Shown: piece by piece, positions 45,801 through 57,555 of the stretch
Position numbering within the stretch: the first letter of the stretch is position 1
Layout: every line of letters begins with the position of its first letter
Assembly: GCF_009905375.1 (NCBI RefSeq)
Contig: NW_027418179.1
Location: forward strand, 98,255-162,254
Length of the DNA stretch: 64,000 bases
From: Apium graveolens
Lineage: Eukaryota; Streptophyta; Magnoliopsida; Apiales; Apiaceae
Direction: 5' to 3'
The notes under the pieces: model-generated
Told to the model about the DNA's origin: nothing
Seen by the model: only the letters and a program-made list of their open reading frames with translations
The model's database searches: none
Made by a program: the position numbers and the translations under genes

Positions 45801-47700
45801 TCATGATGTATACATGAAGACCACTAATGAGTTAATGGCAACCAGAAGAAAACACTGGATAACCTGAAAATGTTTGGAGAGAATGCTCTATAGAAGCAAA
45901 CAATGAAATGCTTTCAGTTGTTTGAAGATCTTGGCATTCACAGCTAAGACTAGTAAGAATATTTTTCATGGCTACTCAGTGGTCTACAACCTACAGGGCA
46001 TTTGTGGTTGATCAACAGAAGGTGATAGATATTCTAAGTGCACAGATCAACAACATCATGCTCCAAGCTGTTAAAGGTGAAAATACTGGCAATGATAATT
46101 CATATCCAATTAGTGGAATGGTAGTGTAACTACACAACGTAGTACTTCAATGAAGCCACACAGAAAGGATAAGGATTTTCAGGTAATCCCAGCAACAGCT
46201 TAAGGGGAGCAAAAGATAGATCAACTAATCAGACACAACACCATATTGAAAATCAAGAGGACACAACAAGAACATATCTGCTGAGAAAAAGGGTTTGATA
46301 TCAAGACCATTCTTAGAGTCTAGTTCTTAAGTGATCTAGATGGTGGAGTAATGATTACCAAGGCTACTGAGCATGAATGATTATTTTCTCTAGTTTTCTA
46401 TCCGAAGAAGAAACTAAAAAAGTTACAGGAGCTCTGATAGATTCGGATTGGGTGATTACAAAGCAAAATGAACTCAATCAGTTAGAAAGCCGATTGTAGG
46501 GAAGCTGATATCCAAACCAAATGATAATTTTGTAATTGGTACAAGGATAACAGAAGTTAAAACTGAATGACAATGGCATTGTTACGAGAGACAAGGCCAA
46601 ATTGGATGCTAGTTTATTATCTGAAAGCAGTATCTAACAGAAAGCAGCAGTGACGAGACTTAAAGATATTATGACATATCTGGCACCTGATGTACATTCA
46701 AACTTCAATATCTATCTGGTGAATGTGAACAAGTGAACTCCTGTTTGGTGATTCAAAAGAATAAGTTAATGCGCAACAGTTCATGGACTTTACAGTTGCA
46801 GATCAATTGTGCTATGTATATCTCTTCTTCACAAGCTCACTTTAGGTTGGTATGAACAAGTATCTTACTCAATAAATCGTCAAGGACATGGTATAACACT
46901 CTAACTGAATTTGCAGTTAAATATGAACTAGTAGAGTTGTCATATAAAGAACTCTTCTTATCACTAGGCACAAACATAATGTTATATATGTGTAGTGATA
47001 TCATGATAATATTATATGTTGGTCTACTAAAAAAAATTTGTGCAAGTTATTTGCTAAGTAATTGCAGAGTAGGTATGGAGGAGCGTGTTGGAAAAGTTGC
47101 AATTCTATCTGGAATTACTACAAGCAAGCCAAAAAAATAATTTTTTAGGAGAACAAGTAAACCAAAAGAATGATAAAACTACTAAAACTTGATCAGTGCA
47201 ACTCAGGTATAACGAAAAGCTATAGAGGTATGTCAAGCTCACTCTTTTATTCAAATACAAATAAACAACATGTAATGTTCTCAAGATGCCAATGTGCAAG
47301 GTTCCAAGTGGATCATAGAGAATTCAATCTTAGAGCTATTAAAAAGATTTTTAGATATCTTAAGGGACTACCAACTCTTGGAGTATTGTACTCTAAAGAT
47401 ATTATGCTTAACATGTTTGGCTATATAGATATAGATTATGCAAGTTGTAATAAATACATGAGAAACATCTTTGGACGCTGTCAACTTAAGTGACAGGAGA
47501 AGCATCTCAGGAAGCTGTCAACTTCATGGAAGAAGATTGATTTCTTGTTATGATAAGAAACAACTTCAACTCCAAAAACTCCGGGGAACACTCTAAGTCA
47601 CATTTCTTTAGAGAGCATGTCTTTTAGCCAAAGAGTTACCTGTAGAAACGTTTACTAAATCACTTGATAAAATTAGTTTTTCAAGTCTAGTTTGTAAATG
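42845..47700 (+). pseudogene. F gag-pol ruin
   Basis: No long frame survives, but landmarks in order are readable across frames: gag start near 42970, FGDDNKG after the protease position (about 44836), LVRGLPHLEFK (about 45250), integrase with YGPVNVMSS (about 45395) and NGVVRRNNRNLIKATRTML (about 45670), RT entry GIVTRDKAKLD (about 46580), and RNase H with SYRGMSSSLFY, RYLKGLPTLGV and DIDYASC (47170-47493). It belongs to the same broad copia lineage as B and E. Confidence 0.8.
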
Positions 47701-47853
47701 TGGATACTACTTATTACATATTAGATGGAAATCCCAGTTATAAGAAATTCTTAGTATAAGTTCACAAGTATTAAATCTTCGATATTTGAAGGACTTATGA
47801 ATTTATCACTGATCCAGTACCTCATACTTAGTGCTACTATCTTGATTATCATG
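47701..47853 (+). other. F sequence after pol, cut by E
   Basis: AT-rich, no gene. The last five bases TCATG are the predicted target duplication of E. Confidence 0.5.
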
Positions 47854-48877
47854 TGTTAGTCCCTAACAATGCAACAAGAATTACAGAAGGGGGGTTGAAT
47901 AGAATTCTTGAAACTTTTTCTTGTTTTAAAAAGGTTCTATCTTAATAATATATAAGTGTTTGATTTGTAAAGTGCGGAATAAGAAGTTAGTAAAATCAAA
48001 ATACAAGTAATTAAAAACATAAGTCTTTAAAAACTTTCTGATGGATTTGAATGTATCCCCCAGAGATATATATTATATCAAGAGAACTCTATGTAGCAAG
48101 ATTAGCTCACAGCTGCTTACAAATATGAACAACTAAGTTTAAAGAGAAATGCTAAGAATGCAGCTTATAATTGTTTCTCTGAGATAATGTTCTTAGTCTT
48201 GTTGTTGTTCTATTTGCTACTTATCGATTTATATATCACCAAGGTTACAAAGTAATAAGACAAGATAATAAAACAAAACCTATCAAGTCTAATACTATGC
48301 TGCTTCATTACTCTATTCCAGCATCTTTGAATATCTTCATAATAGCATAGAAATGGCAATGCTTCTTTGTTCTCTAAAACCCAGTTGAATAGGCTTCCAC
48401 ATTCCTTTTGCATACACTCGATGCATGTGACTGTGTTGTCACTGTCAACAGATGTTTGAATTGATTATCCGTCGGGTACATGATCATCCGTCGGGTTGCC
48501 TTGTTAATCATCCGTCAAGTGGCATTGTTGTTTATCCGTCGGGTAGCTATCTGGTACTTGACTTTATTTCATTTATGCATAATTACAAGATATCATCTAT
48601 GTACAATTAATCAACCTATTCTGCGTATCTAATTAAAGTCAACATGACTTGGGTGCTACTATAGAATCTAAACAAGGTGTATGAAGAAATGTGCTATAGA
48701 CTCATTATTACACAAGCTACTCACTCGATGGATAATTAATCATCATCCATCTGGACTATATTGAGTCATCCGTCGGGACTATATTCCTTATCCGTCGAGT
48801 GCTACATTTTTCACTAAGTAAAATCTACTAAGGTGTTTTGTTAATGAAATCATCAAATTCACAACATATCCACAACA
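47854..48877 (-). repeat. E 3' LTR
   Basis: Plus coordinates TGTTAGTCCCTAACA...CATATCCACAACA. TATA at 48228-48235 (minus, in the GGTGATATATAAA context shared with B). ATCCGTCGG or ATCCGTCGA motifs at 48467, 48486, 48534, 48768 and 48790, with variants at 48509 and 48725. Confidence 0.88.
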
Positions 48878-49065
48878 ATCTCCCCCAATTTATGTCTACT
48901 GGAATTGTAGCCATAAATTAAGAGAAACTTGATGATAACAAAATACCCTAAAAATACAACTTTAAAAGTAAGTAGATAAAAATGTATAGTGCTTCAAATA
49001 ACAAAATGCACAAAGATTAGCTCAAAGTCATTTTCAAGGTGCTCCTCTAGCCTGAGCAGATTAAT
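48878..49065 (-). other. E polypurine tract and 3' untranslated region
   Basis: On the minus strand AATTGGGGGAGAT lies directly before the LTR. The rest is short non-coding sequence. Confidence 0.85.
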
Positions 49066-52000
49066 CTAATTCCTTGAAGATCTGGATCTCTTTCCAAGCT
49101 TTCTGTTGTTTTCTTCTATCTGATTTTGGAGCTGTCTGTGGAATTCCAGTTCATCATATTCAGAGGGATTTAGCTTTTCTTGCATTTCCAAAAGGGTCTC
49201 ATTGCTAGAGATGCTCAATTGGTCTTCTAATCTGAAAAATCTTCTAACTCCTTTGTCATCCATGAACTCCATCAGCCAGTAGGGCCTTAGATGCACTATA
49301 CTCCCTGTGTAAGGAATAGTTAGAGTCTTTGGGAGTGCATCTTTAGCTCTAATACTCCTCAGTTCTTCAATCTTCTTTAGAACAAGTCTGCTTGCAGTTA
49401 TATTGAATCCAAAGTTCTTCTTGAATGATGAATAAACCTTTACCAGCACAGATTGGCTTTCTTGAAGGATCCCGTGAAGTGGCCATTGAATCTCCTTTCC
49501 TCCCTTATACTTGAAAACTAACCTTTCAGGTAGATTCCTATAGGCATCAATCCCTCTAACTTCTTCCAGTTCATCTAGATAGAGGTTTAGATCAGAGAAT
49601 TCCTTGATGTCATATAAGTACATGTAATCTCCCTTGTTGACTTTGGATTGAGCTTTGGTTAGAGATATGGGTTTGAGAGGTGACAACTTCACTTTCTTGA
49701 CTGCTCTTGACTTTGTTCTCTTTGGCTTGTTAAGGATTGGCAAATTCAAGTCAGAAATTGGTAGACTTTCCCAGTCTATTGGTTCATCCTTAGGCACAAT
49801 AGGTTCACCATGAATGTTCCTTTGAGGATCCACCACCTTAATGTCTTCAAATACCACTGAGGGTTTTGATGCTTGAGTTATAGTTGGAATGGATTCCTTG
49901 GGGAACTGATCCTCCAATTCCTTACCAACAAAGTTCAATTTCCTTTTGGTTCTTTTGACCATTTCCTTGTATCTGTGAGATTTCTTTTATTGTGGTTCAA
50001 CTTGCTTCTTTGGATCTTGAGATTCAGTGATTTCAGATAGCTGAGCAGGAATTTATTGTGTTGGTTTCACAGCTTGTAGCTTGGCCAAGATAGCAGCCTG
50101 CTCTTTCTTTTATTTAACCTTTTTAGCATCTAGAGCAACTTGCTTCTTTTCTTGCTTCAGTCTTGCCTTTTCTTCTCTCTTTGCTTCAGCAAATTGAGGA
50201 TGTCCAGCCACCACACAAATTTCTTTACCATTCCTGAAAACTTTAGCAATTCTCCTTTTCAAAGCTGAATCAGCTGGATCCTTGTAGAAGGCAAAAGATC
50301 TTGACAACAGTTTCTTTTCATCAGGCTTTGGTGTCTCATAAACTGTATCCAAGGGGTTCTTTAGTGATTATTTTGGATAGTTCACCCTTGGCTTCAAAAG
50401 TACTTCAGCCTTTGGAGATTTGATGCAGGATGGCTGTCCTCTTTCCAGATAGTTCATGCTCATTTCATTCACAGAGATTTGCCTGACTTGAGAGTGATGA
50501 ATGGCTGACTTTTCTGGCTTCTTTGCTAGCCCAAACTTCTTTTGAATTTCCTCATCAATTTTCTCCCAGTTGATTGGATTCAACTGCTCCTTTTCAGCTG
50601 CTCTTATATTGGTTGTTGCTTCATTTATCAGATCAAGCTATCTTTGGCTAGTGGCTTTGAGATAGTAATTGTAGGCACAATTACTTTGCTAACTTGAATG
50701 TTGATCACTGTTTGCTCCCCCTCACTCCTAGAACTCTCTTTCTCCCCTTTTTGTTATCATCAAGATGAGTAGAGGAGGAGGTTTGTGCAGCCACCAGCAT
50801 CTGAAGCAAGTCTTTTTGTTGAGCTTGGTGTAGATGAATTGCTGTAAGAGATGCTTCCATAGCAAACATTCTTTTGTCCAAGGCATCAACTTTGGTGGCA
50901 AGATCTGAGTTTTTCTTGAGTTGTCTCTTGATGTCTATAATTGTTGTCCCTGGAAGTCTAGCTTCCAATCTCTCAGAAAAGTCTTTCTTGAGTTCACCAA
51001 TTTCCTATTTAAGAGTGGAGACATTGAGAGTTTGTTGATAGCCTTGAATTTGATGTAGTTGGAGAGAAGCAAGATGTGCTTGCAGAAGCTTCTTGGTGCT
51101 AGCATTTGTGGATGATTGACGTGTAGACTGTGTTTGACTGATTAGCTGGATGAGAGTAGATTTGAAGTGATGTTCATCACATTTCTTGGAGAAAGCCCAT
51201 GATGGCATGCTTGACCTTGAACTGGGGCCAGCTTCTCCCCCTAAGTGCAATAGCTCTTCTCCACTTTCTGCATGCTCACCGTCAAAGAAATCTTCTGAAC
51301 CACCAGTCTCATAATCAACATCACCAGTTATAGAGGGCAACGCTGTGATAGCATCCTTAGCTCTTAGCATTGACTGTATGGTGTGCACCAAGTTGAGCAT
51401 CATTTATGCATTGTCATTCAACTGTTCAACTAGAAGTTGATATGCTGCAACAGGGTGAGTAAATGTCTCAGCATCAAGGGAGGTAGAATCTATAACAGCT
51501 TGAGGTTGCTGAGATAGTCCCTCCCTGTCTGCATCCTGGACATTCATTAACTCACTTACAATGACATCCACCCTTATATCTCCTATACCTGCATTTCTCT
51601 CATTATCTATCTTTTATTGCATCAAGGTCTCACCTTGGCTCCCCACCCTCATACCCTCACCTTCACCATCTAAGGTGGGACTCCTCACGCTCTCTTTTTC
51701 CAATCCTGAAGAAATGGATTGTATATTTTCACTCTTTTCCTCTCCTTTTTCCTGGGAGCAACCCAGACTCTCAATTAGTTCACTCCCTTTCCTCAATCCT
51801 AGGAGTGATTATACTACCACTAAGTCTTCTGCACTTGAGATAATTGATGAAATTTGAAGCTGTGCAGAGACACTCGACGGATGAGGAATATCCGTCGACT
51901 TAGTAGTTTGACTATCCGACGGATAACTGCTGTTAGGCTTATCCATCGGGATAGAATCACCACTCGACGGATGAACAATATCCATCGAGAGAGTAGGAAT

Positions 52001-53625
52001 AAATGAGTTCAGAGTGGAGACTATTGTGGACTCTATGCAAATTGATGAGAGTTTTAGCACAGATGTCTCAAAAGTTCCTGAAAGAATTGGCAAATGAGCC
52101 AACAAATCATCCAAAAGATGATGCTCACTTGCACTAGATTTTGGCTTCCCCAACAGAGTTAAAGAAGGGGAATCAGGAATTGATGTGTTGATCATATCCA
52201 CATCCAGAGAGTTTGTGGGATAATTTGGTGTTTGAGGTGCTTCTATAACTAAAGATTTTGGCTGTGACTCCACATTTATTGGAGTCACATCAAACTGACT
52301 TTGAAAAGGTGTAATGACTATGTCTTCAGCACCAGTTTGCACAGTGTGTGAACCCTGTGCATCCCCAAGGGTTTTTGGTTTCTTCTTTCTAGTATAGGTT
52401 TGGGGTGAGCTTGTGTCCCTTACCCTTTTGGCATGTGCTCTTGGCTGAGAGCTTTGTTCAATAATCACATCCTTTTGGGAGGATGCAACTAGCAATGAGC
52501 TTATGTCCTTATTAAGCAATGCAGTTTGTTGGGAAACTGCAGTGTGGCTAGGCTGGGAAACACTCACATCTCCAACCTTATCCTTAGGGTTTCTTTTATG
52601 TTCACCCTGTCCCTCACCTACCTTACCCACCTTCACACTCCCCTCTTTAGATTTGGTGGATTTTGCAACTGGCATCTTTTGAGAGACACCAGAGGGGACT
52701 TTCTTTGTCTTTGATTTTGAAATTTTGGATTTGGTAGCTTGGGTAGGCAGTTGTTGGGTCATTGACACAGTTTCCATAGCTACACTAGAATGCAAAGAAA
52801 TTTGTGAGGTTGGAAGAGTAGAGACAAATGAAATTACCTCACTTACCTGAGGTGCTTCCATTTCAGGGAAATAGAAGAGTGGCACCTCTTTGTGATGGTT
52901 TTCCCTGTTCAAATCTGCAATAATTCTTCTTTCTTGAACCCAACAATCTAGTTTGTTGGTTGGGTTCTCAAGCACAATTTCCTCAGAGAGGTGGTTAGCA
53001 AGCATCATGAAAAATCTAGCATAATAACCATTTTTACCCCTCTTATTTAACTCCCCTAACTTAAACCCCAACTCAATTATGATAAGATCACTAAAGTTGA
53101 AAAATTTATCAGTAACAAGCATGTTAAGCATAGTGATATTGACAGAATCAAAATTATTAATTTTACCAGAAAAGACCTTGGTAACTACATCACACAAATA
53201 ACTCCATTCCTTTCTAAGACCCAACCTCCTAATTTCACTTAATTTAGAAGTAGAGAGTGCATAGTTCATGGAGTAAGCATGTTAATAATGTCAGTGTCTG
53301 TGTGTGGTGAAGTTACAGTATTATCAGGAATCTTGAGACATGCTTTAACAATGTCACTATTGACACAAGATTCCTTACCTTAAATAGTGAAAGTGATAGT
53401 CTTATCACCTGAGTTGTATGTATCAGTTGTCCACATCTCTTCAACAACCTCACAGTAGATGGTGGGTGATTCTAGCATGACATAGTTAAGTTTGCAGTTC
53501 TTCACAAAATCCATCATCTTGTGTTAGTCACCAGACTGTTGAATCCCCTTATTTATAAGAGCAGTGAAGTTGTTCTTCTCATAAATAAATCCAGTTTGAG
53601 ACATTATCTTGACGTCAGGTGCCAT
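49066..53625 (-). pseudogene. E post-pol gene, about 1,520 codons, function unknown
   Basis: ATG at 53625 (MAPDVKIMSQTGFIYEKNN), like B. Stops and shifts are frequent (a frameshift near 53275, and stops or shifts near 51809, 51614, 51005, 50705, 50368, 50110 and 49965). Order: N-terminal domain with LRKEWSYLCDVVTKVFSGK and YARFFMMLANHLSEE, Ser/Thr/Pro-rich part with TDIPHPSS repeats (51860-51990), acidic patch, coiled coil with VDALDKRMFAMEASLTAIH (50705-50968), GKEICVVAGHPQFAEAKREE (50110-50352), and a C-terminal domain intact from 49962 to 49066 (FLDELEE-like LYLDELEEVRGIDAYRNLPE, then RPYWLMEF and GVRRFFRLEDQLSISSNETL). Conservation with B over the whole length shows it was a real gene in the common ancestor. 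Confidence 0.82.
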
Positions 53626-53734
53626 TGTTAAAGAGTAAAAACTTGCAGAGAGAGAGTAAGTGCTTTTGAGAAAGAAAGAAATTAGAGCAGATGATTTGAG
53701 AATGATAAAAGAAAAGCAATGAAAATGAATTATG

Positions 53735-53742
53735 CTTTTATA
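53735..53742 (-). promoter_or_regulatory. TATA box before E post-pol gene
   Basis: TATAAAAG on the minus strand, 117 bp before the ATG at 53625, with a CT-rich leader between. It is the counterpart of 24152-24159 in B. Confidence 0.65.
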
Positions 53743-54144
53743 CTATCTCAAAAATAACTGTCAAAAATAATAAAGTAAAATAAAGTAACCAATAAGAATT
53801 GCCCAAAATAGCCGTTTAAAAGAAACTGTAAATATTCCTTCAATTATCCGTCATGTTATGCTTACAAATTGTAAGTATACTCGATGGATAATGTTCAGAG
53901 AATCAACGGCTAAAAATAAGACAATTCAACCGATGAGGATAAATCTGTTATCCATCGAGTCATAAAATATTCCTGAAAAATAATTGATTTTAGTTAACAA
54001 AATGTATACCGACGGATGATCAAACTCGATGGATAGTGATCATCCGCCGAGATGTAAATTTTGACTTAGCCAAAATTCCATCTAAGACTGAAAAATCAAT
54101 TAAATTTCTGGTTGCATTATAACTTGCAAACAATCTATAAAGAT
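53743..54144 (-). promoter_or_regulatory. E pol to post-pol spacer with CGACGGAT motifs
   Basis: Motif copies and variants near 53846, 53882, 53952, 54010, 54026 and 54042, on both strands, upstream of the TATA box in element sense. Confidence 0.65.
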
Positions 54145-55574
54145 TCAAGAGTAATTTAGCATACCTATCTCACTTACCAACCTTGAAAAGGTGGATTCAT
54201 CCAGTGGCTTGGTAAATATATCTGCAAGCTACTTTTCACTTGGAACAAACTGTAGTTCCACAGTACCATTCATTACATGTTCCCTTATGAAGTGGTACTT
54301 GATGTCTATGTGCTTTATCCTTGAATGTTGTACTGGATTTTCAGTGATGGCAATTGCACTTGTGTTATCACAGAAAATGGGAATCCTTTCAACTTGCAAA
54401 CCAGAATCTAGCAATTGGTTTTTCATCCACAAAATTTGTGCACAGCAACTGCCAGCAGCAATATTCAGCTTCAGCTGTAGGAGTAGAAACTGAATTTTGC
54501 TTTTTACTGAACCAGGACACAAGCTTGTTTCCTAGAAATTGACAGGTTCTTGTTGTACTTTTTTTATCAATTCTACAACCTGCATAATCTGCATCTGAAT
54601 AACCAGCTAGATCAAAACCAGAATCTCTAGGGTACCAAATGCCAAGTTTTGGTGTTCCCTTGAAATATCTGAAAATTCTCTCAATAGCTACTAAGTGAGA
54701 TTCTTTAGGATCAGCCTCAAATCTAGCACACAAATATGTAGCAAACATTATATCTGGCCTACTAGCTGTTAAGTACAGAAGTGAGCCAACCATGCCCCTA
54801 TAACTTGAAATATCCACAAACTTTTCAGTAGTGTTTAATTCAAGCTTAGCTGCAGTGGCCATGGGATTTTTACAGATGTGCAATCCATTAGATCAAACTT
54901 CTTCAAAAGATCATAAATGTATTTAGTTTGACTAATGAATATTCCATCACTAACTTGCTTAACTTGCAAACCAAGAAAGTAAGTTAATTCTCCCATCATA
55001 CTCATTTCATACTTACTTTGCATCAATTTGGCAAACTTTTTTCAAAGTTTTTCATCTGTAGAGCCAAAAATAATGTCATCTACATAAATTTGAACAAGTA
55101 TACTAGAGCCATTAACATTTCTAAAGAAAATAATTTTGTCTACAGTACCTCTAGTGAAGTGATTCTCTAAAAAAATTTTGACATAGTGTCATACCAGGCT
55201 CTAGGAGCTTGCTTCAGTCCATAAAGTGCTTTCAAAAGATAGTAAACATATTCTGGAAAATTAGGATCTTTAAAACCAGGAGGTTGACTGACATAGACTT
55301 CCTCCTCCAAATCTCAATTCAGAAAGGCACTTTTGACATCCATTTGATAGACTTTGAAATTGGCATGGGCTGCATAGGCTAAGAAGATTCTGATGGCTTC
55401 AAGTCTTGCAACAGGAGCAAATGTTTCATCAAAATCTATTCCTTCTTGTTGACAATAGCCCTTAGCAACCAATTTAGCTTTGTTCCTGACTACTATGCCA
55501 TTTTCATCCATCTTGTTTCTGAATACCCATTTGGTGTTTATTGGATTCTTTCCTTTAGGCTTGGGCACCAGCTT
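54145..55574 (-). pseudogene. E reverse transcriptase and RNase H
   Basis: RT with [20 protein letters not shown] and [11 protein letters not shown] (55314-55568), a broken middle, then SMMGELTYFLGLQVKQV (54835-55026). RNase H carries SRPDIMFATYLCARFEADPK, YSDADYAG and HIDIKYHFIREHVMNGTVE, ending at TGA 54145-54147. At least four breaks. Confidence 0.9.
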
Positions 55575-57024
55575 CTATACCTTATTCCTCTCAAATTGGT
55601 TTACCTCCTCCTGCATAGCTAAAATCCAATCAGGATCCAACAAAGCTTCTTCTACCTTTTTTGGTTCTTCCTTAGAAAGAAAGCTTCTGTATAGATATTC
55701 TTCTTGATTTGCTCTCCTTATTTGAACTCTAGAAGATACATCACCAATGATGAGCTCAAATGGATGATCCTTTGTCCATTTTCTTTGTTGAGGTAGATTA
55801 GCTCTAGATGAAGAGGCCTCATTATTGTCTTGATGTGTGATTGAGTTTAGATTATTAGAAACTCCCCCTGAGTTAATGGATCTTTGATTTGAGAAAGGGG
55901 AACTTTCTGTAAGTGATCTATTCTGACCTCTAGCTTCTTTTGATGACCCGACGGATGGTGAATTTTGAGTACCAATGGGTGAAGCAGGTTGTCTCCTAAC
56001 GGATAAAGCAGATTGTCTCCCGATAAATGAAGCATTATACAACTCGATAGATGTTGAATTTTGTGCTTCATTGGTAGTGGATTTTTCTGCATTATCCTTT
56101 GATAATGTTTCTTGATCACTTTTATCATCACTGTCATCAAATTTGAGGCTCTCATGGTAATCTCCATCTTGCAATCCTTCAATCTTTTTATCATCAAACA
56201 TAACATGTATTGATTCCACGATAATGTTGGTTCTTAGATTGTAGACTCTATATGCTTTACCAACAGCATATCCAACAAAAATTCCTTCATCTGCTTTAGC
56301 ATCAAACTTCCCATTCTGATCAGTTTGATTTCTCAAGATATAACATTTACAGCCAAAGACATGAAGAAAATTTAGAGTTAGCTTCTTGTTCTTGAACAAT
56401 TGATAGGGAGTCATGCATTTTGCTTGATTAACCAGAGAAATATTTTGAGTGTAGCATGCAGTATTTACAGCTTCAGCCCAGAAATATGTTGGTAACTTAG
56501 ACTCTTCAAGCATTGTCCTTGCAACTTCAATAAGTGATATGTTCTTCCTTTCTACTACTCTATTTTGTTGTGGAGTTCTTGCTGCTGAAAACTCATGCAA
56601 AATCCCATTTTTTTCACAAAATGCTCTCATGACAGAATTCTTGAACTCAGTTCCATTGTCACTCCTGATTCTTCTAACTTTGAAATGAGGATGATTATTG
56701 ACTTGCCTTATGTGATTGATGATGATTTCACTAGCCTCATCTTTAGACTTTAGGAAATATATCCAAGAGAATTTTGAGAAATCATCCACAATAACTAGGC
56801 AAAATCTTTTCCTCGAGATGGATAACACATTGACTGGTCCAAACAAATCCATGTGTAGCAGTTGCAAATGTTCTTTAATTGTTGAATCAAGCTTCTTTCT
56901 GAATGATGCTTTGATCTGCTTTCCTTTTTGGAAGGCATCACACAATCCATCCTTAGAAAACTCCACTTGAGGAATACCTCTAACCAGTTCTATCTTTACA
57001 AGTTCATTCATGGTCTTGAAGTTT
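55575..57024 (-). pseudogene. E integrase and linker
   Basis: Open from 57011 to a stop at 55575-55577. Integrase core VDDFSKFSW, RSDNGTEF and VVERKN, then FVGYAVGKAYRVYNLRTN. The linker is Ser/Asn-rich and encodes decayed ACGGAT-family motifs (55950-56050). The GDVSSRVQIRRANQEEYLYR segment leads into RT. This is the longest open integrase in the window. Confidence 0.92.
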
Positions 57025-57460
57025 AAATGGGATAGCTTCTTGTGCCATAACCAACTTTCATCCTGACTTGCTTTACTGAGAAGACAAGTAACATATTATG
57101 TATTTGATGAGTTGAAGTCAGCTAGGTACACATTTCCTTTTCTCACACCAGTGAGAACCACTTTGTTACTTATCTTGTTTGTCACAACACATGCTTCCGA
57201 GTTGAATGTTACTGAATTGCCTTTATCACAAAGCTGGATGATACTCAACAAATTAGACCATCCACTAAGGCAACCTCTTCAATGATGATATTGTCTTTAG
57301 AAATCAAGCCATATCCCACAATATAACCCTTGTTGTCATCTTCAAAAGTAATACTTGGGCCAGCTCTCTCTTTGAACTCTGTGAGCAGGGTAGAATCACC
57401 TGTCATGTGTCTTGAACAACCACTATCCAAGTACCATAGATTCTTTCTATTTCCCTGCAC
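57025..57460 (-). pseudogene. E protease and pre-integrase region
   Basis: WYLDSGCSRHMTGDSTLL protease core (about 57390-57435), then FEDDNKGYIVGYGLISKDN to a break at 57245. The following HKKL-type zinc site is in another frame. Confidence 0.88.
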
Positions 57461-57555
57461 ACATTAAAATCAAATCAAGTTGATTTTGGTACCAAAGTTT
57501 CCTTGGGTCCTACCTTGTTAACTTTCTTTTTCTGTTTCTTAGGTTTGATCTTATT
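57461..57555 (-). other. E gag to protease gap
   Basis: Short stretch with CCTTGGGTACC-like wording shared with B 9128-9160. No domain is recognised. Confidence 0.5.

Larger units (their letters stand above)
41890..47853 (+). mobile_element. Element F: decayed Ty1/copia, host of E
   Basis: LTR remnant ending CCTAACA at 42829, degenerate tRNA-Met primer site, then a plus-strand gag-pol ruin ending in RNase H near 47700. E cuts it at 47853; the 3' part should lie beyond E and G outside the window. The decay is far worse than in B or E. Confidence 0.8.
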
